Source: CAYVKY01 sp964452115
GTDB taxonomy: Bacteria > Bacteroidota > Ignavibacteria > Tepidaquicellales > Tepidaquicellaceae
Reading direction: 5' to 3'
Assembly (NCBI GenBank): GCA_964452115.1
Contig: CAYVKY010000057.1
Span: 1-13,458 of the forward strand
DNA length: 13,458 bases
Shown here: one piece after another, positions 6,947-13,458 of the stretch
How positions within the stretch are numbered: position 1 is the first letter of the stretch
Layout of the letters: every line of letters begins with the position of its first letter
Translations under genes and position numbers: made by a program
The notes under the pieces: model-generated
Seen by the model: only the letters and a program-made list of their open reading frames with translations
What the model was told of the DNA's origin: nothing
Databases searched by the model: none

Positions 6947-8377
6947 TTATTTTGTAGGGAGCTTTATACTTTTGATGACGGCTTCGATTTTCGGCTGGTA
7001 TTGAGGAAAAAGTCCATCCGCTGTAAATGTCAGAATCGAAATTGCAACTTTATCGTTTTTAATCATAAAGTCATATTCCACCGTTCCGGCTCCGGATTTT
7101 GGTCCGAGTGTTACGTAGCCCTTGTATGCCGGATCATTCAGTATAAAATCTTTGAACGGTCTTCCGTTTTTGACTGCCTTGTCAAGTTCCGCCTGTCCGT
7201 TCACGCCGCGTTTCTTTACCTGAAAATTAAAATCCTTTAATTCAACTTTCGGGTCAATGTAAGTGGCAATTGAATCGTTGCTGAAAAGGCTCAGCTGCAT
7301 TTTATTAACATTTGAACTGTCAATCAAAGTCCAGCCCGCCTGCATTACATCAATATAAACTTTTGTTGAATCGTAAACCCCGCTGATGCCGAACGACCCG
7401 TTACCCGTTGTATCGCCTCCGCGCCTTTGCTTGTCGAGTTCTTCATTCGTCATTGCAATGTTGGTATCTCCCGGAAGTGTGTCCTTCTGAGTTACAATTT
7501 TCGGAGTTCTTAAAACTTTTCTTGAGGGAAGTGTAATTTTTGAAGGTGCAGATGTATTGCCTGTGCCGTCTTTATCTTCCAGCTCCTGTTTTTGCTTTTC
7601 GGTTAACGGCACATCTACTTTCATTTCAGGCAGGTCTTCGATTGTAAGCAGCCTCACTTCGGGCGCTTCTTCCTGTGTATTTTTTTTAGACGAAGTAACC
7701 CCGAACGTGATAAATGCCCAAGTGAAAAAGAATAATACAGAAATTATGAATCCCGTCTTCAGGTTCTTTTCCAGAATGCGGCGGTTCACATTATATTTAT
7801 TCTTCGAAGAAAGGCGTTCCTGAAAAAAATCATTCCACGTTTGCGGAACATTTTTTGCCGCACTGTCCAGCTTAGTCTGCTTTTCAACTAAATCGGTAAA
7901 CGCCGGATCAATTAAAAGTTTTTTTTTGACCGGTGCGGTTTCGGCTTTGGGCGCAGCTTCCTCGCCGGCTGACTGCACTTTCGTTACCGTTACCTCGCCT
8001 TCCGGACTTATCGAAACAATAATTTCAATCTCGTGCTGCCTGCCGTCCGCTGTCGGATGAATAGTAATCCTGTTGGTTTGTGCAGGGTCGGTTTTCGATT
8101 CGGTTTTGTCCTTTACGAAACAATCCACTCCAACCGACTTATCGGTTTTCAGAACTATTTTCAGGAGGTTTTCATTTACCAGACTTATCTGATAATTGCT
8201 TTCAGCAATCGGCTGTGATGCTTCGCCTTCTGAAATTTTCTCTTCTTGCTCGGGAATTATTTCTTCGGACTGCTCCGGAATCTCTTCCGCAGTATCGCTT
8301 GTTTCAGGAATTAACTCTTCCGGTTCTTCTTTAAATTCTTCTTCTTCGTTATTTATATTTTCAGGTGTATCTGACAT
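6947..8377 (-). CDS. Single-pass membrane protein with acidic N-terminus, unknown function
   Basis: This encodes 476 aa. Residues 1-60 are strongly acidic, with repeated E-E-x-x-P motifs (EEIPEQSEEIIPEQEEKISE at 31-50). A small beta-rich domain follows at about 62-135. A positively charged stretch precedes one membrane span at about 208-227 (TGFIISVLFFFTWAFITFGV), then a Pro/Lys-rich linker to about 330 with VRLLTIEDLPEMKVDVPL, and a C-terminal globular domain at 335-473. The basic residues before the span and its position suggest a cytosolic acidic half and a periplasmic C-terminal half. That domain ends FPQYQPKIEAVIKSIKLP, a closing pattern I associate with the PsbP/Mog1-type fold; this is weak inference. 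The layout recalls TonB-like proteins but no TonB C-terminal domain is visible. The gene lies 106 nt downstream of the outer-membrane protein gene, on the same strand. No known family assigned. Confidence 0.75.
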   Translation of the reverse strand: MSDTPENINNEEEEFKEEPEELIPETSDTAEEIPEQSEEIIPEQEEKISEGEASQPIAESNYQISLVNENLLKIVLKTDKSVGVDCFVKDKTESKTDPAQTNRITIHPTADGRQHEIEIIVSISPEGEVTVTKVQSAGEEAAPKAETAPVKKKLLIDPAFTDLVEKQTKLDSAAKNVPQTWNDFFQERLSSKNKYNVNRRILEKNLKTGFIISVLFFFTWAFITFGVTSSKKNTQEEAPEVRLLTIEDLPEMKVDVPLTEKQKQELEDKDGTGNTSAPSKITLPSRKVLRTPKIVTQKDTLPGDTNIAMTNEELDKQRRGGDTTGNGSFGISGVYDSTKVYIDVMQAGWTLIDSSNVNKMQLSLFSNDSIATYIDPKVELKDFNFQVKKRGVNGQAELDKAVKNGRPFKDFILNDPAYKGYVTLGPKSGAGTVEYDFMIKNDKVAISILTFTADGLFPQYQPKIEAVIKSIKLPTK

Positions 8378-8483
8378 TCAAATTATATTTCGTAAATTTA
8401 GTATTATTAAATAAAAAATTAAACGCAATAATTACTTCTTTGCAATTATTTAAACACTATTTATCAGTTTTAGTTCAGATTTT

Positions 8484-11400
8484 TTAGAAAAATGCAGTCA
8501 CTTGTGCTTTTCCGAGATGCATAATCCGTCTTTGACCTTCAGAGCGTCCGTCATAACTCAAAGATGCCTGTAGGTTCTTGCTGAAGTTGTAATCAAAATA
8601 TACACGGATATAATAACTCTTGCCCTCAACATGTCCGCCTGTGAGTTCATAAGGAAAAGTCTGCGCGCTGGTGTTGAAAATCACTTCATACCTCTCGGCT
8701 TCAAATCTCACCCTGCCGACCGTTGCAAATGAATAAATAAATCTGAGAACCTGCTGATTGATTTTTGCATTCGTGGGCACTGCAGGATAAAAGTCATCCG
8801 CTGAAATAAAATTCATTTCGAATCCGCTTTCAATCGGCGGAATGGGCTTATACGTGATATCTGTGTTGAATGCGTCCGAAGAAATATCCCTGTTTCTGAT
8901 TGACAACATAGGCGCAATATTGACATCGAGTTTGCGTATATACTGAAGCTGAAGCGAGAGGTCGCTCGTAAACCCGAGGCGCACTTTGAAATCTTTTGAA
9001 TTCAGAAATGACCTTTCGTTTCCGCTGCTGTACTGATTCAGTCCTTTTTGCTGAATAAATCTGAAGCGGAGCGAATACAGCGGATTATTTTCAAAAAAAT
9101 TCACGTCCTGCTGAATGTACTGCGTACCGAGCACTGTGTTCGAGTCATTCAGAAAATTGCTCAGCCTTAAAAAATAAATATCGCTTGTTACGGGGTCTTT
9201 GCTTTTTTCATCAATGCGGATAAGCGTTTCCGTGCTGAGATTATTGTACACCGCACTCAGAAGATTATCAGACGTCATATAAAAATATTTCGACGGCTTT
9301 AAAGTCAGGCGCGCAGATGACTTCAGGTCAATTGTCGGAAAGAGTTCGTCGGTGGGGAGATTTACTTTGATATAGTTGCCGTCGTAATTCACGAGCTGGA
9401 ATTCGTTTTCATCCTGAATGCCGTTGTTATTCAGGTCGCCAAGGTAAATATAATTTCCCTGACCTGTCGGCACAAGCACAAGGAGGCGCTGTATCTTTGC
9501 GGTACGCTCGCTCGTTACATTGTAAAGCAGGTCAAGATTCACTGCACTCCGCAGCGGAGAAATGCGCATACGCGAATTAATAAGAATCGTGTTATTATTC
9601 ACATTTCCGATGTCAGTTCCGTACTGCGAATATTTTTTATCCCGCATCGAAATATCAAACAGAGTATAAAGCCACGTACTGCCGTTGTATTCCATTCCGT
9701 ATTTCTGCGTGAAATCTTTTGACAGGTTCACAAAATCAGTGTTCACCGGCGAATCGTCAATCCTGTAATCCATTTCAGCATAAAGATTAAAATTCATCAG
9801 GTTATTGATTCCGACGTGCGGCGTGAACTCATTATACCTGAAACTCTCTGCCAGCAGGCTGTCGCCAATTGCTTCGCCGATGGAATTTTTTTTGATTTCG
9901 CCGTGATACAGCATACTGAAATTTATAAAAGACGGACTGCGCTTGTCTTTTTTCAAAGCAAGATTGTAATTTAAAAGTGCATCATTTTTCAGCCACGTAC
10001 CTTTGCTGTTGGTGGGGTCATAACTGCTGCTGACATTTTCAAATGTGTAGCGGAATTTCGGAACATTTACATTGTCAGTGAGGTTCGAGGGATTGTTAAA
10101 TTCCGCCGATGCAATTGTGCGCAGCGAACTGAAAATATCACCGCGCTTCAGCGATGAAATATTTGCTTTGATGTTTAGCAGTTCTCCGGGAGACACGGAC
10201 AGATTGCCTTCTTTCAGGTCTTCGGTTACCTGAGTCGAATCCTGCACGTCATAATCACGGTTGAATTCAACAGAGTTGATTCTGTCAAGCGAATTGAACA
10301 GTTTATTAATCACTCTCTGATGATAGCTCACATCAAGCGCCTTGAAATTGATTCCGAAAAGTTTGAACTGATTCTTTGTGTAACGCATCGTGCCCGACAG
10401 CGCAACGCCTTCATCCTTCACATCGGACAGTTCCGAAAATTTATTTTTATTCAAAACGGAATATGCCGATTCAAGATTGAATGTAAAATCTTTTTGCCTG
10501 CCGAGCGTGTATTCCATTTTTATATCAGCCATCTGATATGAGGTCGGCATCGGCAGATAAATCAACGGCGCATACGTGCCCGCCCCCTTTCCGACAAACT
10601 GATATTCGAAAGTGCTTTTGTTTATATAGTCGCCGTTTCCCGAGCCTACATAAGTGAATGTGATATTATACACAGCCGCAGTATCGCCGGGTTTATAGCG
10701 ATAGTAAACGTATCCTGTTGAATCCTGAAGTTTGATATACGAGCCGAGCGGTTTGTTCAGCGAGTCGCGTCCGGCATAAATCACACCGGACTTAGTTGCC
10801 TTCAGTTTATTGTCGCCTGCATTTTTCAGAATTACTTTATCGGAATCGCTGAGCGTAAAATCAATCGGACTGTTTTCATTATCGGTTTCGTTTATATACG
10901 ATACGCCGACTTTAAGTTTATTGTCAAAAAATTTCAACTGGTTGTCAAACCCCGTGAGAATGCGGTTGTATTTTCTGTCCGAATATTCAAAGTCAACTGC
11001 AATTCTGGATGTATTTTTAATTACAACTTTATTTGTAAATGTAATCTGCCCGAGTGCGTAATCAATCGTGTAGTCCGCCTGCTCGCCGCGCGTGAGCTGC
11101 CTGCCGTCGAGATAAACTTTCTCTGTGCCGGAAAGCACGAGCAGGTTCACTTCGTTATTAACACCCACAAGCCGGTAAGGACCCTGCACGCCGTCGGTGC
11201 CGTTGAACTGATTCGAGTTGAATTTTCCCCGGGACACCGCACCGAGCAAAGTGAAATCGCCGAAATTGAATTCGCCGTAACCCTTCGCGCCTTCGATTTT
11301 TCGTGAAAAATTTATAAACTCGGACTTGCGGTAATTCACATCGAAGTCACCGAGTGTAGCGGCTACATTATGGCTGCGGATTTCAATAAAAACTTTATCG

Positions 11401-12110
11401 AGTTCCTGAAGTTTGAGCGTATTGCCTTCGGGCTGTATCGGAGTTTTTTCATCGGTAAGCGCGGCTGTGATTTCCACGTCGTTTGAAAGTTTTCCGTTCA
11501 ACTGAAGTCTGAAACCCGAATTCAGCGAAAGGTCTCTGTTCGTTCCGAAATCAACGCCCCGGAAAATCGAACCTGATTTTTGAAGATCGGTTCCTTCAAA
11601 TAAATTTTCGACAAACCCCTTATTTGTCTGCGCAACGCTGATTGTATCGCCCGTTACCGTATCGCGCTGCGTCATAATTTCAAAATTGGAATATTCTTCC
11701 TTTATGTCATAGGGAAACAAATCGTAAATCAGCACGGCATCGTAAATGCGGTTAGTGTCAAGCGAATATTTTGAGAAAATATTTTTGGACAGAATAATAT
11801 TTCCTTCGCGGTAATCAATTTTATAATCATCATCCCGTGAAAGAATTTTCCCGTCTATTTTAAGAGTGTCCGAACCCTGAATCAGAAACCTGTCGCCCGT
11901 TTTGACTGCAGTATCCAGCCGGGTGATTTTAAGCGGAAGGATTTTATAATTCGGATTTTCCTGTGAAAATATTTTGAACGGAAGCAGGAAAACCAGAACA
12001 AATATCATCAAAGCAAAAATTACATTCTGCCTTTCCGGAATTATATTTTGTCTATGACAATAATTTTTCAATATTATAAAATCAAAATAATAAATTAATA
12101 ATAAAGACAT
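8484..12110 (-). CDS. Giant outer-membrane beta-barrel protein, SprA-like N-terminal motifs
   Basis: This encodes 1208 aa. A signal peptide core lies at about residues 30-50 (NVIFALMIFVLVFLLPFKIF, cleaved near FSQ|EN). The 30 residues before it are unusual, so the true start may be later. Motifs GSIFRGVDFGTN (180-191) and TPIQPEGNT (223-231) match what I recall of SprA and related large surface proteins of the Bacteroidota/Ignavibacteria. DYKIDYREGNI (95-105) and DYTIDYALGQI (346-356) look like two copies of one beta-domain. DLNNNGIQDENEF (892-904) has the D-x-N-x-N-G calcium-loop spacing. Most of the rest is alternating amphipathic strands with N/D-rich loops, and the protein ends in Phe-Phe, as barrel proteins often do. 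SprA, the T9SS translocon, is about twice as long, so this is a smaller relative or a separate barrel family. No operon partner is visible except the 476-aa gene downstream. Confidence 0.85.
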   Translation of the reverse strand: MSLLLIYYFDFIILKNYCHRQNIIPERQNVIFALMIFVLVFLLPFKIFSQENPNYKILPLKITRLDTAVKTGDRFLIQGSDTLKIDGKILSRDDDYKIDYREGNIILSKNIFSKYSLDTNRIYDAVLIYDLFPYDIKEEYSNFEIMTQRDTVTGDTISVAQTNKGFVENLFEGTDLQKSGSIFRGVDFGTNRDLSLNSGFRLQLNGKLSNDVEITAALTDEKTPIQPEGNTLKLQELDKVFIEIRSHNVAATLGDFDVNYRKSEFINFSRKIEGAKGYGEFNFGDFTLLGAVSRGKFNSNQFNGTDGVQGPYRLVGVNNEVNLLVLSGTEKVYLDGRQLTRGEQADYTIDYALGQITFTNKVVIKNTSRIAVDFEYSDRKYNRILTGFDNQLKFFDNKLKVGVSYINETDNENSPIDFTLSDSDKVILKNAGDNKLKATKSGVIYAGRDSLNKPLGSYIKLQDSTGYVYYRYKPGDTAAVYNITFTYVGSGNGDYINKSTFEYQFVGKGAGTYAPLIYLPMPTSYQMADIKMEYTLGRQKDFTFNLESAYSVLNKNKFSELSDVKDEGVALSGTMRYTKNQFKLFGINFKALDVSYHQRVINKLFNSLDRINSVEFNRDYDVQDSTQVTEDLKEGNLSVSPGELLNIKANISSLKRGDIFSSLRTIASAEFNNPSNLTDNVNVPKFRYTFENVSSSYDPTNSKGTWLKNDALLNYNLALKKDKRSPSFINFSMLYHGEIKKNSIGEAIGDSLLAESFRYNEFTPHVGINNLMNFNLYAEMDYRIDDSPVNTDFVNLSKDFTQKYGMEYNGSTWLYTLFDISMRDKKYSQYGTDIGNVNNNTILINSRMRISPLRSAVNLDLLYNVTSERTAKIQRLLVLVPTGQGNYIYLGDLNNNGIQDENEFQLVNYDGNYIKVNLPTDELFPTIDLKSSARLTLKPSKYFYMTSDNLLSAVYNNLSTETLIRIDEKSKDPVTSDIYFLRLSNFLNDSNTVLGTQYIQQDVNFFENNPLYSLRFRFIQQKGLNQYSSGNERSFLNSKDFKVRLGFTSDLSLQLQYIRKLDVNIAPMLSIRNRDISSDAFNTDITYKPIPPIESGFEMNFISADDFYPAVPTNAKINQQVLRFIYSFATVGRVRFEAERYEVIFNTSAQTFPYELTGGHVEGKSYYIRVYFDYNFSKNLQASLSYDGRSEGQRRIMHLGKAQVTAFF

Positions 12111-12232
12111 TAAAAATCTTTACCAAATTTATTATTTCGAAAAAATAGATTTTATTTGATATTTATAAAATATATCTTTCCAAAATTTCGGTAATTTTAA
12201 AAGTCAATTTTATATAAATTAAATTTATTAAA

Positions 12233-12238
12233 AAGGAG
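12233..12238 (+). promoter_or_regulatory. Strong Shine-Dalgarno site of the zinc-ribbon gene
   Basis: AAGGAG ends 6 nt before the ATG at 12245. It is the only canonical site of this strength in the window; most other starts have none or a weak one. It fixes the start of the gene. Confidence 0.8.
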
Positions 12239-12244
12239 AATTTT

Positions 12245-12685
12245 ATGTTTGCTGATATTTCCATTCTGGGGTCATTTCTGGGGTCATTTCTCATAGTTAT
12301 ATTAATTTTAGTAGGAATATTTTTATTGACAAGGGAAATATTTCTGTGGTATTGGAAAATAAACGAAATCGTAAGTTTGTTAAAACAAATTAGAATTGAA
12401 TTATCTATAATTACAGGTTCGAATAAATCAAATGACGAGGCGGAAATTATTTGTGTACATTGCGGTAAAGAAAGCAAAATAAACAAAAACTTGTTTAGAA
12501 GCGGAGAATTTATTTGCCCAAAGTGCAACAAACTCAATACATACAAACCGCTGCAGGAGGAAAAATATTATAATATTAATTGCCAATATTGTAATATAAA
12601 TATTGAAATTGATGAAATTGAATACCAAAATGGAAAATTCAATTGCCCGGCTTGTAACAAAGAAAATATAATTTCTCAAAATTAA
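12245..12685 (+). CDS. Membrane-anchored protein with two tandem zinc ribbons
   Basis: This encodes 146 aa. A membrane span covers about residues 8-29 (LGSFLGSFLIVILILVGIFL), followed by a short amphipathic helix (KINEIVSLLKQIRIELSII). Two zinc-ribbon modules come next: C70-x2-C73-x17-C91-x2-C94 and C113-x2-C116-x17-C134-x2-C137. The spacing is identical, and both have a hydrophobic residue just before the first pair and a G-x-F/I-x-CP before the second pair, so the second is a duplication of the first. The ribbons probably face the cytosol. A small zinc-binding adaptor or regulator anchored at the membrane is a fair guess, but no function can be read. It is AT-rich compared with the 8484-12110 gene and transcribed divergently from it. 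A GSFL-GSFL repeat in the span comes from a 12-nt tandem duplication. Confidence 0.85.
   Translation: MFADISILGSFLGSFLIVILILVGIFLLTREIFLWYWKINEIVSLLKQIRIELSIITGSNKSNDEAEIICVHCGKESKINKNLFRSGEFICPKCNKLNTYKPLQEEKYYNINCQYCNINIEIDEIEYQNGKFNCPACNKENIISQN
12265..12288 (+). repeat. In-frame 12-nt tandem duplication
   Basis: TCTGGGGTCATT occurs twice in direct succession (12265-12276, 12277-12288) inside the membrane-span codons. It encodes a repeated LGSF/GSFL unit. Twelve bases add four residues, so the frame is kept. Confidence 0.85.
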
Positions 12686-12697
12686 ATTTAACATTGT

Positions 12698-12722
12698 CAT
12701 CCTTCCGACTCTCCGGAGGATG
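12698..12722. repeat. Imperfect hairpin downstream of the zinc-ribbon gene
   Basis: CATCCTTCCGA pairs with the GGAGGATG side (12715-12722) with one mismatch and one G-T pair. It begins 12 nt after the stop codon, so it may end transcription, though only TGGGTAAAAA follows rather than a T-run. Confidence 0.5.
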
Positions 12723-12745
12723 GGTAAAAACGCTCTCGGATCTCT

Positions 12746-12771
12746 CGTGCCGCTGCTCCAGCGGCGGCACG
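12746..12771. repeat. GC-rich hairpin, 11-bp stem with TCCA loop
   Basis: CGTGCCGCTGC (12746-12756) pairs with GCGGCGGCACG (12761-12771), with one T-G pair, across TCCA. The design, an 11-bp stem with a TCC[A/G] loop, is the same as the hairpin at 6882 although the sequence differs. It is strikingly GC-rich against its surroundings. Confidence 0.75.
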
Positions 12772-12889
12772 TTCATCGTATTTACAGGTATTTATTTTAT
12801 GATTATGTTTTCAATTACAAACTCAATAATTCAAACAAATATTTCTTTACCCCGTAAGGAGTAAACAAACTTATAAATTCCGGAGCTCA

Positions 12890-12946
12890 CATTAACAAGG
12901 ATTAAACTCACAATTATTATTCGTAATATATGTCCTCACCCCCGTA
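12890..12946 (+). repeat. Linker repeat, copy 1 (about 57 nt)
   Basis: It starts CATTAACAAGGATTAAACTC and runs to CCCCCGTA. It aligns along its length with the segment at 13048-13103; the first 23 positions differ at only one base. It ends inside a palindromic CCCCCGTAGGGGG core. Confidence 0.7.
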
Positions 12947-12965
12947 GGGGGTGAAATGTCTGTAG
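12925..12965 (-). repeat. Hairpin module, inverted copy
   Basis: Read on the minus strand it begins CTACAGACATTTCACC and continues through a perfect 8-bp hairpin (TCACCCCC/GGGGGTGA with a 3-nt loop, 12936-12954) to GTGAGGACATATATT. It matches the plus-strand module at 13172-13210 along its whole length, apart from compensated changes in the stem. Confidence 0.7.
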
Positions 12966-12987
12966 ATATTGATTATACAGTGCAGGA

Positions 12988-13010
12988 TACCCCGTAGGGG
13001 TTTGATGTTT
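12988..13010 (+). repeat. 23-nt inverted repeat, left copy
   Basis: The segment from TACCCCGTAGGGG to TTTGATGTTT is an exact reverse complement of 13127-13149. It contains its own small palindrome (ACCCCGTAGGGGT). The two arms enclose 116 bp. Confidence 0.8.
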
Positions 13011-13017
13011 TTAACGA

Positions 13018-13048
13018 ATGGATTAAAGTTTATAATATATGTCCTCGC
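13018..13048 (+). repeat. Shortened linker repeat
   Basis: ATGGATTAAAGTTTATAATA followed by TATGTCCTCGC resembles 12897-12939, where the same GGATTAAA start and TAATATATGTCCTCAC end flank a longer middle. It appears to be a third, internally shortened copy of the linker. Confidence 0.5.
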
Positions 13049-13103
13049 ATTGACAAGGATTAAACTCACATTTATTTTTCATATTATTTGTCCTTAGCCC
13101 GTA
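13048..13103 (+). repeat. Linker repeat, copy 2
   Basis: It starts CATTGACAAGGATTAAACTC and is a diverged direct repeat of 12890-12946, 158 bp downstream. The palindromic end is degraded here (TTAGCCCGTAATT), so this copy no longer forms the hairpin. Confidence 0.7.
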
Positions 13104-13126
13104 ATTGTGTGGTAAAAATTATATAC

Positions 13127-13149
13127 AAACATCAAACCCCTACGGGGTA
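13127..13149 (-). repeat. 23-nt inverted repeat, right copy
   Basis: It is the exact reverse complement of 12988-13010. It continues into GTAAACAGGCATAGAAATTC, which resembles GTAAACAAACTTATAAATTC at 12861-12880. Confidence 0.8.
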
Positions 13150-13171
13150 AACAGGCATAGAAATTCTGGGG

Positions 13172-13210
13172 CTACAAACATTTCACCGCTACGCGGTGAG
13201 GAAATAAATT
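13172..13210 (+). repeat. Hairpin module, direct copy
   Basis: CTACAAACATTTCACCGCTA then CGCGGTGAGGAAATAAATT. The core TCACCGC-TAC-GCGGTGA (13183-13199) is a perfect 7-bp stem. It is the same module as 12925-12965 in the opposite orientation. Confidence 0.7.
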
Positions 13211-13286
13211 ACCACCAGGTGGTGAGGAAAAAATTTCAATTACGGAGTATGGAAAAAATTACAACTATGGAGTGAAGAAAAGAATT
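13181..13286 (+). repeat. Four decayed tandem units of about 25-28 nt
   Basis: Units begin near 13181, 13209, 13236 and 13261, each ending in a purine-rich GGAAA..AATT tail. The first (TCACCGCTACGCGGTGA) and second (TTACCACCAGGTGGTGA) keep a 7-bp hairpin of equal length with compensated base changes. The third (TTACGGAGTATGG) and fourth (AACTATGGAGTGA) have lost it. Confidence 0.55.
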
Positions 13287-13343
13287 ACATGTGATTAGTA
13301 CTTTATTTTAGACAGACGGGTGCGCCGCATCAATTGAATTATA

Positions 13344-13372
13344 TTGAAAAATAGTTTTAAAATTGATATTTT
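13344..13372 (+). promoter_or_regulatory. Possible tRNA promoter
   Basis: TTGAAA (13344-13349) and TATTTT (13367-13372) lie 17 bp apart and end 12 nt before the mature tRNA. Another pair, TTGAAT at 13334 with TAAAAT at 13358, is possible. Chance matches are likely in this AT-rich leader. Confidence 0.28.
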
Positions 13373-13384
13373 TATGATTCTTTC

Positions 13385-13457
13385 GGACAGGTAGCTCAGT
13401 TGGTAGAGCAATGGACTGAAAATCCATGTGTCGCCGGTTCAATTCCGGCCCTGTCCA
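13385..13457 (+). tRNA. tRNA-Phe (GAA)
   Basis: A full cloverleaf of 73 nt is visible. The acceptor GGACAGG pairs with CCTGTCC, followed by discriminator A. The D arm is GCTC..GAGC. The anticodon arm ATGGA-CTGAAAA-TCCAT has anticodon GAA at 13418-13420. A 5-nt variable loop and the T arm GCCGG-TTCAATT-CCGGC follow. All stems pair fully. The next base is C, the last of the window, so a genome-encoded CCA is possible but cannot be confirmed. Confidence 0.97.
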
Positions 13458-13458
13458 C

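Larger units (their letters stand above)
12686..13384. other. 699-bp non-coding interval dominated by hairpin repeats
   Basis: No frame of useful length has gene-like content here. The interval holds two GC-rich hairpins near its left end, then a mosaic of CCCCGTAGGGG-type palindromes with shared AT-rich linkers in both orientations, then decayed tandem units, and finally a short AT-rich leader before the tRNA. The individual elements are listed separately. Confidence 0.75.

Noticed and set aside
8407..8450. Inverted AATAATT/AATTATT pair as a terminator for the barrel gene
   Set aside because: The stem is only A-T pairs with a 10-nt loop; such pairs are expected by chance in this composition.
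12850..13290. Possible CRISPR array
   Set aside because: Repeat copies differ in length, orientation and spacing, units are heavily diverged, and there are no evenly sized unique spacers or cas genes.
13385..13458. tRNA-Phe as an attachment site with a mobile element on its left
   Set aside because: No integrase gene and no duplicated tRNA 3' segment were found in the window; the right flank is not visible.

Overview
The window looks like a chromosomal segment from a Gram-negative member of the Bacteroidota/Chlorobiota/Ignavibacteriota group (FCB superphylum). The evidence is an LpxH-type lipid A enzyme, a SprA-like giant outer-membrane protein, several short secreted proteins with weak Shine-Dalgarno sequences and 'SQ|'-type signal cleavage sites, and a low overall GC content. 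I cannot fix the genus. My preference for an Ignavibacteria-like lineage is inference.

Layout. Bases 1-2640 are strikingly AT-rich and carry a minus-strand run of secreted proteins of unknown function: a partial gene at the left edge, a possible beta-propeller protein, a beta-sandwich-like protein, and a small protein whose end resembles a T9SS sorting tail. They sit downstream of a short remnant of an RHS/YD-repeat gene. Bases 2641-2835 are a divergent promoter region. Bases 2836-6791 form a compact plus-strand run with more balanced composition: a DsbD-alpha-like periplasmic protein, LpxH, a class A penicillin-binding protein (PBP1A type) whose start overlaps the lpxH end by 14 nt, and nucleoside diphosphate kinase. 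Bases 6801-6907 hold two perfect 11-12 bp hairpins plus a degenerate third copy, of the REP/palindromic-repeat kind. Two long minus-strand genes follow: a 476-aa protein with an acidic N-terminus and one membrane span, and a 1208-aa outer-membrane beta-barrel protein with SprA-like motifs.

Bases 12245-12685 encode a membrane-anchored protein with two identically spaced zinc ribbons, preceded by the only strong Shine-Dalgarno sequence in the window. Bases 12686-13384 appear non-coding and are packed with hairpin-forming repeats in both orientations. The window closes with a tRNA-Phe(GAA).

How the genes fit together. The plus-strand run is envelope building: lipid A synthesis, peptidoglycan polymerisation and a periplasmic thiol-type domain, with ndk as a nucleotide-pool passenger. 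The two long minus-strand genes also face the envelope, one as an outer-membrane barrel and the other probably tethered to the inner membrane. I did not find a convincing new multi-gene system. The most unusual material is the covarying hairpin-repeat cluster beside the tRNA, the duplicated zinc-ribbon membrane protein, and the AT-rich block of unknown secreted proteins.
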